This document shows positions 55,590 to 64,000 of a stretch of 64,000 nt of DNA, in pieces. Under the pieces are notes generated by a model. The model had not been told where the DNA came from. It made no database searches and saw only the letters and a program-made list of their open reading frames with translations. The stretch comes from Athripsodes cinereus. Its lineage: Eukaryota > Arthropoda > Insecta > Trichoptera > Leptoceridae. Every line of letters starts with the position of its first letter. Positions within the stretch are counted from its first letter, which is position 1. Where the stretch lies: assembly GCA_947579605.1 (NCBI GenBank), contig OX388314.1, forward strand, positions 8,742,001 to 8,806,000, in the 5' to 3' direction. A program made the position numbers and the translations under genes.

Positions 55590-55745
55590 CAACTCGGAGG
55601 TTTTGAGGAGAGCCAATTGCAGTAGACAGCTGCTGAAGGACGTTAAGGTCCGTAAGATTTCATATCTGGGTCACGTTCTGCGAGGCGATAAGTATAGTTT
55701 GCTCCAGCTGATACTGATGGGGAAGATTGATTGAGGGGCAATAAT
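55590..55745 (+). mobile_element. LINE-D C-terminal remnant
   Basis: Plus strand reads RRVLRRANCSRQLLKDVKVR, then ISYLGHVLRGDKYSLLQLI and LMGKID before a stop. This matches the C-terminal motif of another insect LINE group (K..YLGH..R..KY.LLQLI..GKI.G.R). Truncated on both sides. Confidence 0.68.
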
Positions 55746-55749
55746 ATTG

Positions 55750-56640
55750 CTGACTATTTCATGATTCTTTGTCATGATGATTTTGGGTATTTTATGAAAA
55801 AATTGAAAATAATATTAAAACCAACAGTGACATAATATTATCATGGTACTAACAACAAATTTAAAGATTAGTCATCATATTAAGGATGGTAAAATGGTCG
55901 AACATCGAATGATTTGTATTTCTTCTTGCTTTTAATTTACAAAGATTGGTTAATGGATTCTTACATAACAAAATTGCTATTCGAAAGAGCTGAGTAATTT
56001 TACTCTGCCGGGCTGTATCCCATTTTATAAAAAGGTTCATATGGATCCATCCGTTACACTTTTCTGGAGTTCAATTACCAAATAGGGAGATCTGCCGGTA
56101 GAGGACGTAAAACGCTAATGTGACGCGATTTCGAATGACGGCCATCAAGTTATGTAATTTCTGACGTAGGAAGGTTGTAGCCCTGAATACATGATTCTCG
56201 GTAATAACGATGTATGTCACTGCCTTTTGGAGAGGAAAAATCTCTTTTACGTATTTTCATCAGGGGCCTCTCAACTTTATGGACCGTCTCTGGTAACTAA
56301 TAAATGTATTATGGGACGTTGGCTTAGTCTGGGAAATGTGAGGTAATGTTAGGATTTTGTTTGTCTACTTTTTGTGACTCTGGGGAATCATTGCTTATTT
56401 TGCGCCCTAATTAGAATCAAGCCCAGCGTTTGTAATAGTAATAATACTGTTATTATCACCTTCATGTAGGTTATCGGGATAATAACCTGTTTTATATAAT
56501 TAATAATACTTAAAATGGTTTTTTGGCACACATTTTATTAATAGGTATTGTGTTCCCTTTTGGACAAGCTTAGTATCAGATTTACCAATTTAATTTGCTG
56601 TGTGTATGTGTTGATTTATTATAACACATTACAAAACGGG
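55750..56640. other. No recognised gene; GC-richer 55990-56350
   Basis: The part 55990-56350 has fewer homopolymers and more G+C than its flanks (CTGCCGGGCTGTATCCC, GATCTGCCGGTAGAGGACG, GACGCGATTTCGAATGACGG), but no open frame or element end is recognised. It could be conserved non-coding DNA or an unknown repeat. Confidence 0.3.
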
Positions 56641-56644
56641 TGAT

Positions 56645-56768
56645 TATATTTTTTTTTTAAATATATACCTATCTGGGTTTTGTTTGTTATAAACCCAAAT
56701 ACAACTTTATACACCTTTAACACAGTAAGCTACTAAAAGCTTGTGTCGTGAAAAGGTAATTTGCCGGT
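56645..56768 (-). mobile_element. SINE2 3' half
   Basis: A T-run, then TATCTGGGTTTTGTTTG, TTATAAACCCAAATACAACT, CACAGTAAGC and AGCTTGTGTCGTGAAAAG. Matches the distal part of SINE2 on the minus strand and stops at GCCGG, so the tRNA-like head is missing (5'-truncated). Confidence 0.68.
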
Positions 56769-56974
56769 TTACTCATAAGTTGGAAATTACTTTTTTTATC
56801 TTTTGTACCAGGCAAAGGAATATTATAATAATAGTTTTTAACCATCACTTGTTCCCTTTTACCTTAAAATAAATTAAGATACATCATTTTGTCATAAGTG
56901 ATTCAACGGATTACAAAAAGTATTGTTTCAAATTTGATACATTTTAAGCAAGTCAATTTATCTTTATTTATCTT

Positions 56975-57330
56975 TACCGTTGTGTCGTATCCCAAGTGAG
57001 GTATCCCAGAGAGAAGAAAGCAACATCTATCCTAACATACTTCTTCTACATTCATACAATTTCTCGTACATGCACGTCGATTTCCCTTACTTAACACAGT
57101 CCGTTCTTGATAATTTGATCCACGTGATCAAGTCATGAGTTTTTCGGATACCCACGCTTCCTCACGTTCCATTTTCCAGATTGGTATATTCTCTTTGTCA
57201 TCCTTCCCTTATTCGTTCGTTATACACGTCCACACCATTGTAACTTATTTACACGCATTCTACCTACAACATTCCACTCGCTACCTATCATTATATTATT
57301 TTCAGTCTTTTTTCCAAAATATAAGTCAGT
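56975..57330 (-). mobile_element. LINE-A C-terminal remnant
   Basis: Minus-strand pieces in order: LQWCGRV near 57240, then GKDDKENIPIWKMEREEAW, RTVLSKGNRRACTRNCMN, VEE and a C.DR-like piece, ending in CTCTCTGGGATACCTCACTT and a GGTAAAGATAAATAAAG tail. Same layout as the other LINE-A copies, with several frame changes. Confidence 0.7.
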
Positions 57331-57334
57331 AAAA

Positions 57335-58700
57335 GTCAGTATTAGTCAAAAATACTAAATTTATTGATTAAATAATTTAAACAGTATGGGAAAAACTGTT
57401 CAATTCACAGGATAATCATCACATGACATATTTACCATACTGTTACATTGTTCGTTTTTTCGATATTCAAAACTTCCGAACAGTTAGTAAAAAATACAGA
57501 CCGCTTTTTTATATCGACGCGTACCTTTACTCGTTGACATTCTTATAATAGGGAATATACTTAATAAAATACAATGCATTATCACAAATATCATGTGTTA
57601 TCTGAAGGAAATACAAACTTTATACATCACCTTAATCGTTCCATTGAATTATGCATAAAAATATTAAAAGTAAATGATCATATCATTTCAGTCGCATAAA
57701 AGTACTAAGAAATTTGAGTGGGTTGAACAAAAATCTTTATGTTCATTCAGTTATCATATTTTAAAAAGAGAAAGTCCACATTTCTATTTTCATATATCGT
57801 AACGTGAATGTTCAGCGGGAATTAAATTATCAAAATGTAAGACAGGGGTCGTAATATCATTTGACAGTTTTATTATTGAAACCGTTGGCATCAAGATTTC
57901 ATTTGATTAATTTATGGTCATATAAAATCTATTTATAATATTTCAAATACTAGGCTTAATATTTTATACTTCTATCAATTTGTTACCATTACCAACTTCA
58001 TTTTCATTTTATATTTTCAAATGAAAATTGGTTTAAAATAACTATTTTTGACTCACAAATTTTTGAAACCTGATTTACTCGTAACTTTTGAAAGCATTGG
58101 TCTTATACCAAACACATTTAGATATTTTGGGAAATGCCTTTTTTAAGAAATTGGTACAAGCATAAAAAATATGTACATTGTGTCAATTTGGTCTTCCAGT
58201 TGGACGTATACGTTTTTCTCTAAATTACTGGCAAACGAGTGGATGGTATTCATAAGAAAAGAATATTTTTCTTCTTTGTTATTTTTATTGTAAAATTCTA
58301 ACAATCGAGTTAATTGTCATAAGTATTTTTCTACTGGTTTTTAATGTTATATCATTCTGAAATAAAATTTGTTTATCTGGGATATTACAATTTACATAAA
58401 TACATATCATTTCTCTATACTCTATACACTTTATTATATAAATACGAGAAGAAAAAACGTATAACATAATTAAAATATACCTATGACAAGCTATATTACA
58501 AAATGATGCTTATGATACAAATTACACAATAACACAATCAAATCTCACCCACTGGTGCAATGGGAAACATGCATGCGTGAGGAATATGAATGAATGTTAT
58601 CAATTCATATTAATAAATATACGCTGATCATGAATATCCTAATAAGAAACGATAAAATAAAAAAAAAATCTCATTCATTATTTTCATTTTTAAAATCTAA
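57335..58700. other. No recognised feature
   Basis: AT-rich sequence with no supportable gene. Confidence 0.45.
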
Positions 58701-58709
58701 ATTTTCTGT

Positions 58710-58860
58710 TATTGAATTTGCCCGTTGTGACGTCGCTAGGCGCTATTTTGTATTGGCACACATTTCACTCTTAGTACTCTTTGTAGCGGTTGATGACGTC
58801 ACACAGTGCTCCGCCACGGGTGGACCTTTTTGCGGCGAAATGCGAAAATTGCTTTTTTAA
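58710..58860 (-). repeat. TGACGTCA-bearing repeat, second copy
   Basis: CCGTTGTGACGTCGCTAGGCG near 58722 and GATGACGTCACACAGTGCTC then CGCCACGG near 58791 are related, in inverted orientation, to 3655-3795. It ends just before the mariner insertion. Confidence 0.4.
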
Positions 58861-58904
58861 ATGGTAATAAAAGCCTTAAAAATTCACATTTAAAAATATA
58901 AATA

Positions 58905-58933
58905 CGAGGCATGCCTTTTAAGTTCTGTCGTTT
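58905..58933 (+). repeat. Left TIR of mariner
   Basis: 29 bases, paired with 60167-60195; the only mismatch is a C against T within the GTTCTGTCG motif. Confidence 0.93.
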
Positions 58934-59078
58934 CCATATTTCCCGGCAATTTTGAATTTGGAACTGTTCTATATTCGAATGTGTTTAAATTTTGAATCTC
59001 AAAACAGTTAAAAGTATTAGGATAAATGCTATTGTTTAGTCACAGCGTCGACTGGAATCTGTCAGGTTACGTACGAAA

Positions 59079-60182
59079 ATGAATCTTTCTAAGGAAAATG
59101 TTCGTGCAATAATTTTCTACAACTTTAGAAGAGGCCTGACACGGCTTCAGTGTTTTGCAGAGGTAACATCTGTGTTCAGTGATGAAGCCCCATGTCTGCG
59201 GACTGTCGAACGCTGGTATTTAGAATTCCAGCGTGGACATACTAGTGTTAGTGACAAATCTCGCGAAGGACGCCCAAAATCCGCCTTCACTGAAGATAAC
59301 ATCATTGCTGTGAGACAACTAATTTTCGAAGATCGTCATGTGCCGTATCGAGAGATAGAGGCTCTATTAGGCATCTCAGGGACAACCATTCAGAAGATCT
59401 TGCATGAAGCGCTTGGTGTGAGAAAGCTAATTTGCCGTTGGATACCGCATCTGCTTTCCGACGATCACAAGGCGGCCCGCGTCAGATGGTGTAAGAAAAC
59501 TCTGGAAAGGTTCAACCGAGGAGAGTCAAATCACGTCTACGACATCATCAGTGGTGACGAATCTTGGATCTATGCCTACGATCCTGATTCCAAACAACAA
59601 TCTACAATCTGGGTCTTTCAAGACGAGCCAAAGCCGACTAAAGTTGTTCGTTCTCGAAGCACTTCAAAGAAGATGGTGGCCACGTTCGTTGGAAAAACCG
59701 GCCATATTGCGACTATTGCACTTGAAGATCGTAGAACGGTTAACGCAGAGTGGTATACCACAATTTGTTTACCACAAGTCATCGCCGAAATTCGAAAATC
59801 TAACTCAAAGCGACGCATCATCCTGCACCACGACAACGCAAGCTCACACAGCGCTCGGCAAACAATTGAGTATTTGAAGCAGGAAAAAGTAGAAATTCTT
59901 GACCATCCTCCATACAGTCCTGACCTAAGCCCTAACGATTTCTTTACATTTCCTAAAATTAAGAAAAGTCTTCGTGGTCAAAGGTTCCAGTCCGGTGAAG
60001 AAGCAGTCGACGCTTTCAAGTCAGCCATTTTGAACACCCCCACTTTAGAGTGGAATAAATGTTATAATAACTGGTTTGAGCGAATGGAAAGTGTATTAAG
60101 CTACGTGGTGAATACTTTGAAAAACAATAAAAAGTACTATAAGGTTCTAGTTGTGTTTTTTTCTTCAAACGACAAAACTTAA
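59079..60182 (+). CDS. mariner transposase, DD34D, intact (367 aa)
   Basis: Cut-and-paste DNA transposase that binds the element's TIRs and inserts it at TA sites in the nucleus. An N-terminal paired-type helix-turn-helix region covers about residues 1-115. The linker motif WIPHLL (121-126) corresponds to the family's WVPHEL. Catalytic Asp residues are D160 (ISGDESW), D252 (HHDNASSHS) and D287 (YSPDLSPND). Exactly 34 residues separate the last two, defining DD34D mariners; YSPDL is a second family signature. The ATG at 59079 is the first in frame and gives the usual N-terminus. Family proteins are about 345 residues; the extra C-terminal residues (from about KKYYKV) run into the right TIR, where the stop lies. 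There is no intron, frameshift or stop, so the enzyme may be active. It has no link to host genes. Confidence 0.95.
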   Translation: MNLSKENVRAIIFYNFRRGLTRLQCFAEVTSVFSDEAPCLRTVERWYLEFQRGHTSVSDKSREGRPKSAFTEDNIIAVRQLIFEDRHVPYREIEALLGISGTTIQKILHEALGVRKLICRWIPHLLSDDHKAARVRWCKKTLERFNRGESNHVYDIISGDESWIYAYDPDSKQQSTIWVFQDEPKPTKVVRSRSTSKKMVATFVGKTGHIATIALEDRRTVNAEWYTTICLPQVIAEIRKSNSKRRIILHHDNASSHSARQTIEYLKQEKVEILDHPPYSPDLSPNDFFTFPKIKKSLRGQRFQSGEEAVDAFKSAILNTPTLEWNKCYNNWFERMESVLSYVVNTLKNNKKYYKVLVVFFSSNDKT

Positions 60183-60195
60183 AAGGCATGCCTCG
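60167..60195 (-). repeat. Right TIR of mariner
   Basis: Inverted partner of the left TIR. It contains the last five codons and the TAA stop (60180-60182) of the transposase ORF. Confidence 0.93.
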
Positions 60196-60199
60196 TAGC

Positions 60200-60950
60200 A
60201 CCATAACTTTTCTAATTTTCTGTACTATTTTTGGAGCTGATTTTTTTTGTTGCGAAAATTCCCCATTAGATGCTTACATGTTTAAAAATCAAATATTTGA
60301 GTCTAAATCTATGCAACTCACCTCCAGACCATAATCGTACATTGGCAAAATTGCATAAATGTATTTTATTCAGCAGATGTAATAATTATTTCCAGCAATT
60401 TAATTCTATTTATAAGTAAAAATATGTATAAGTTATCAGATATGAATTATTGTGCAACAATTATGAAAATAACAATAAAGCCATAATTATCGAATTCAAA
60501 AGATTTTCTATGTTACTCTATGATGATCTCATTATCTGTAGTTATTTATAGACACTCGATTACGTGGGGTCTTAAGTTCCTCAGAACAATGCTTCTCGTT
60601 TCTATGGATGAACCTATCAAACTGCTGTCCGAAACAATAAGAACTATTCTCAGAAATTAAAACAAATAATTAAATATTTTCATTGAAATGATGTCCGGAT
60701 TAGATTGTAGTTATATAATAATGATTACTAAGACAGTAACACAACTGCAGTAAATCTTCTTCATAGACAAACTTATGCTTTGTCGTTGAATTGTGGAAAA
60801 TTCAAATTTAGATAATTAAAATATAAATCCATTCATGTCCATCAAAGTAAGTTTTAGCATTACCACTACTGGATGAGACAAACATATAAGAAAACTATTA
60901 TATTCTTATTAAGGCCATCTTTTTAAGTGTTTGTAACTGATTTAGGAGTA
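60200..60950. other. No recognised feature
   Basis: AT-rich flank of the mariner; nothing supported. Confidence 0.45.
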
Positions 60951-60954
60951 AGTA

Positions 60955-61080
60955 ATCTACTTTGTGCCAGTAAAAACTAAGACAAATGGGTATCATCCCA
61001 TATTGATAAACTGAAGATTTAAACTGTTATTTGTGCTGTTTTATGAATTCCCGCCTTTTACAGACTACTTTAAATAAGTT
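60955..61080 (+). repeat. R4 repeat fragment
   Basis: TTGTGCCAGTAAAAACTAAG, ATCCCATATTGATAAACTGA and GCCTTTTACAGACTAC follow the R4 order with internal loss. Confidence 0.45.
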
Positions 61081-61084
61081 TAAA

Positions 61085-61585
61085 TGAGCCCTAGGGTACA
61101 AGACAACATTGGAAACGAGAATGAAACCTATTTTACGTCGGGGACTCCACGATTTTGGACTATAATATAATATTTTAAGCCCCAAAACACAGTGCAAAAT
61201 GTACGTATTCTAAATATGTATGTTAATTCACTACGTTACATTTCGCATGATTTTCACTTCTATGGAATGGTTTGTTCAATTAGTCAAACACAAAAAGTTT
61301 TGGATAAAAATCCTCGGAGGGCGCTAAACACCTTGTCCTTATAAAAAAATAAAGTTGTGAAGTTTAAATGTTTTGATCCATTAATGCATCCCTACGGATC
61401 ACCGCAATTTTTAAAATGTTGTATAGAAACAAATGAAGCATAAAATATTATTTTAGTTCGTTAAAGTATAGTAGCAAATATTTTTTCTTTCGTTAGAGAT
61501 GAGAATTTTCACAGAATCCTCCTGTTTGCTATTTTTAGGATCAATATCACATAGTTAATTGTATTTAGTACTTTTAACGCATAAT
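61085..61585. other. No recognised feature
   Basis: AT-rich; CGGGGACTCCACGATTTTGG near 61138 is similar to CTGGGACTCCACGAG near 10990, which may extend R4. Confidence 0.4.
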
Positions 61586-61589
61586 TATG

Positions 61590-61960
61590 CTACTACTACT
61601 ACTACTATACCATCACGGCATATCCCACAAGTGGGGTAGCCAGCAGATCAGCTGCATGTAAGAAACATGCAAACTGTCCTCTTCGTGCCAATATAAAATC
61701 AAGACATTCTGGATGGGTGGCAAACCTCATCACTGAATTTAAGATGTAAAATGTCTTAATTTTTTCGAACACTTGCCTTTTACAGGACACTCGAAAACTT
61801 ACGCAGAAGAGTGGGTGGGTGGCAAACCTCATCACTGAATTTAAGATCTAAAATGTCTTAATTTTTTCGAACACCTGCCTTTTACAGGACACTCGAAAAC
61901 TCACGCAGAAGAGTGGGAGACCAATTCTTTACCAGGTGCTCCACGGGTAAGATAAGCATA
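61590..61960 (-). repeat. R4 repeat, most complete copy, internally tandem
   Basis: Starts with (CTA)n and CCATCACGGCATATCCC, then GTGGGGTAGCCAGCAG, AAACTGTCCTCTTCGTGCC, GACATTCTGGATGGG and GCCTTTTACAGGACACTCG. A block of about 115 bp (GGTGGCAAACCTCATCACTG to ACGCAGAAGAGTGGG) is present twice, at 61711-61815 and 61826-61918, nearly identical. Read on the minus strand the unit ends in GCTACCCCACTTGTGGGATA, GCCGTGATGG and a (TAG)n tail, resembling the LINE-A 3' end (SAYP...). I read R4 as a SINE or LINE 3' derivative moved by a LINE with that tail. No tRNA-like head was found. Confidence 0.6.
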
Positions 61961-61964
61961 ATTA

Positions 61965-62705
61965 TGTAGTAACTTTAATTTAATTTTATACCTTGCATCA
62001 TTCAAAAAAACTTTTAGATAGGTAGTCAAAAATATTTATTATCTACAACAAGAAATTTTTTTTGTTAGAAATGTTTTTTGTCCGGACGATTCAATATATT
62101 ACGATGGTAATAAATATTATGCGTCTTAATATTATACCCCAATAACCAGTTACGCAGTATAAGGCTATTGTATTGTAGGGTTATTGTTGTACGAGTATAC
62201 ATGGTGGAAATGTCCTTTTGGGACCAAAGTTATTATGTCAATTTTTCTGGTGACAACATTTGGGTTCGCACAAATACGTCCAGGGATAAAAAACATCTAA
62301 TGAAATTGTGTAAGTTTGACAAAACATATTTTGTCACTTCACAATTTTTGTGTATTTGAGCAAATATTATGCACGATGACGCAAGTTGAATACTACACAA
62401 TATTATTCATGTAAAGTGTGATAGAAAATATTCAAGAGCAAATTTTTCATAGAATATTCTGAGATGAATCCATCTGTTATTCTTTTTTCAAGACAACTAT
62501 TCTTCACGTAGCTATTTCAACAGCAGGTGTAAAAAATGTATGAATGCGCAAAAAGTTTTCTGAGCCGTGAAATAAAGAACGTACGTATGTGTTTCTTTAT
62601 TATATAAAGGTATCAAATTTTAAATAATAACTTTTTTGTTAGTTTGTTGAGCAAAGATTAATTGGGTTGTGGCTATTGAGAAATAATTTGAAGTTTAAAT
62701 CAGAC
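61965..62705. other. No recognised gene
   Basis: AT-rich; the 63-codon opening 62168-62359 has no motif. Confidence 0.45.
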
Positions 62706-62710
62706 ACCTC

Positions 62711-63022
62711 GAATAGCAGCATCCACACAGCTGGATGAAAACGTCAATCATCAATCTTCAATCATTCTTCCTTGGGACGGGACGGGTAACGAAGGCATTC
62801 ATCCGAATATTTCTTCGGAGAATGCTCCGAATTGTCACTGAATTACCTATTGAAGATTGATTATTCACGTGTTCATCCAGTTGTGTGGACGCTGCTATTG
62901 AAAAACCATGTACATAATTTAACATTATGCAAAATTCAATCGGAGGAAGTGAGAAAGGCGTCCAAACGCACACGAATTAACTCTAGGCTGGCTAAAGTGA
63001 TCACTTTCGGTGACCATGGATA
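62711..63022. repeat. R6 repeat with 52-bp inverted arms
   Basis: AATAGCAGCATCCACACAGC with CTGGATGAA, CAATCTTCAA (62711-62763) is inverted at 62849-62900 (TTGAAGATTG, TTCATCCAG, TTGTGTGGACGCTGCTATTG). Inside is a second hairpin TTCTTCGGAGAATGCTCCGAA (62811-62831). The distal part 62905-63022 is shared with 28660-28780. Probably a MITE-like element; superfamily unknown. Confidence 0.58.
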
Positions 63023-63024
63023 CT

Positions 63025-63530
63025 AATTCAGATTTCAAATAGAGCAAGATTTAATCTTCAGTAGAAGGAAACACTTATTTCAATTTATCCAATTATGTAA
63101 TTTCATTATTATTTATGGACTAACACAATAAAAAATACATTATATGGAGATGATTTTATTATTATTATTTTGATTACTTATTCGTAAACGTATTTTAATA
63201 ACTTGTCTGAATACACTCAATGAAATAAACACGCTGAAATCACATAACAAATCTTATCCAAATAAAGTATACTTATTAATTTCTTATCAAACAATACATA
63301 ATGTGCTTTATATATTATGTTCATCTCAGACTTTTGCATGACTGCCAAAATATTTCTTGCGGCGGTATCTTTCAGTAGTGACTATAAAACTTTATTGGTT
63401 TTTTGAACTCTGTTTAGTATTACACGTATGTGAACAATGGACATAAGATAACCATAATGTATTATATTTCTTAGAAGGCTTGAACAAAAGATACTGTCAA
63501 ATTATGAATATCTTTCTCACAGTTAGTTCT
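63025..63530. other. No recognised feature
   Basis: AT-rich, nothing supported. Confidence 0.45.
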
Positions 63531-63534
63531 CCTT

Positions 63535-63815
63535 GTGTGGATTAATTCGCAGGAGTATCATGATACAGGGGAGTCAATGGTTCTGGCTGGGTAATGTTCT
63601 GAGAATACCCAATGATAGTTGGCCAAAAAGAGCACTGTTCTTTCATCTGCAATGGTTTTGTCGGTCCAAACATCCCCCTTTCACAAAACACCGTTTCAGG
63701 GAATGTCGTAGAGGAAAGGGTGACGCTATTGGCACATATCGATCTGGATGGAGGAGGCTGGTTTTTGCGCTGTGCTCCCGAGAGTAGGGTTGAGGGTGAT
63801 GATGATCATGAATAG
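63535..63815 (+). mobile_element. LINE-B C-terminal remnant (colinear copy)
   Basis: One plus-strand frame reads GSQWFWLGNVLRIPNDSWPK, then RALFFHLQ; after frame changes the end reads DAIGTYRSGWRRLVFALCS with a stop at 63785-63787, followed by a GGGTGATGATGATCATGA tail. This is the usual LINE C-terminus (W.GHVLRM...R..LF...GRP...DR..WRRLV..LC) and gives the reference order for the inverted copy at 52410-52678. Confidence 0.75.
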
Positions 63816-63819
63816 CAAA

Positions 63820-64000
63820 CATCTTTGTGTTCAATTAAGTAATTATTTCCTATTCGACTGTCTATGATTCCTGATACGATAATAACATTCGTCTTCTGTT
63901 CAATATTTATTGCAGTTAGTCCTTAGAATTTCCCAATTTCGGGGGATGCCTCGACGAGATGAGTGGTAAAAAAGTTATCGTAGTAAAGTCAAAATATTTA
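63820..64000. other. No recognised feature
   Basis: Short AT-rich end of the window. Confidence 0.45.

Larger units (their letters stand above)
58905..60195 (+). mobile_element. Complete mariner transposon, 1291 bp
   Basis: Both ends are intact. The 29-bp terminal inverted repeats (58905-58933 and 60167-60195) start CGAGGCATGCCTTTTAAGTT and differ at one position. The element is bordered by the TA dinucleotide (58903-58904, 60196-60197), the duplicated target of the Tc1/mariner superfamily. Size and layout (174-bp 5' leader, one ORF, stop inside the right TIR) are typical. The uninterrupted ORF and near-identical TIRs indicate a recent insertion. Confidence 0.95.

Noticed and set aside
59551..59877. 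Further open frames inside the transposase gene on both strands
   Set aside because: Shadows of the mariner ORF; only the 59079-60182 frame has family motifs.

Overview
The window is a gene-poor, AT-rich piece (about one third G+C by eye) of an insect nuclear genome, most likely a moth or butterfly. The evidence for Lepidoptera is indirect: frequent TAGGTAGGTACCTA-type motifs, 3' ends of non-LTR retrotransposons of the kinds common in that order, Lepidoptera-type tRNA-derived SINEs, and a Helitron-like fragment of a type common there. No host protein-coding gene, rRNA or true tRNA gene could be supported. The stretch is best read as intergenic or deep intronic DNA built from layers of transposable elements.

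Layout. 1-10 kb: remains of a LINE family (called LINE-A here), small hairpins, a GC-richer island at 7.44-7.87 kb and a non-autonomous hAT element (8760-9256). 10-15 kb: a LINE C-terminal domain (10551-10823), a fold-back element (11167-11406), a PIF/Harbinger-type MITE (11988-12469), a Helitron-like fragment, and a LINE-A copy carrying two later insertions, one a hAT element with a perfect 8-bp target duplication (14260-14724). 17-24 kb: SINEs, a hAT MITE (18185-18487), a hammerhead-ribozyme-like motif (19501-19538), CR1/jockey-like C-terminal remnants, one with a single nonsense change, and a second fold-back copy. 24.56-27.74 kb: a 3.2-kb palindromic element with arms of about 1.24 kb; its loop holds a 200-base assembly gap, a second small inverted repeat and a SINE. 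28-37 kb: SINEs, RTE-type LINE remnants, and a 92-bp higher-order minisatellite (33846-34476). 39-50 kb: the C-terminal cysteine-rich domain of a piggyBac transposase, a long (AT)n tract, a TTAA-flanked MITE with TIRs of about 100 bp (48368-48940), and a hAT element (49754-50639) containing a relative of that MITE. 52-64 kb: a twin-primed (internally inverted) LINE copy, more LINE and SINE tails, and the only intact coding sequence of the window: a complete mariner transposon (58905-60195) with TA duplication, 29-bp TIRs and an uninterrupted 367-residue DD34D transposase.

How the parts relate. Most elements are dead, 5'-truncated or non-autonomous and depended on enzymes coded elsewhere (LINE reverse transcriptases for the SINEs, hAT, Harbinger and piggyBac transposases for the MITEs). 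Mariner is the exception and looks recent. Nested insertions give a relative chronology at 14.2-15.1 kb and 49.7-50.7 kb. Family names LINE-A to LINE-E and R4 to R6 are local labels. All homology statements come from reading motifs by eye; no database was searched.
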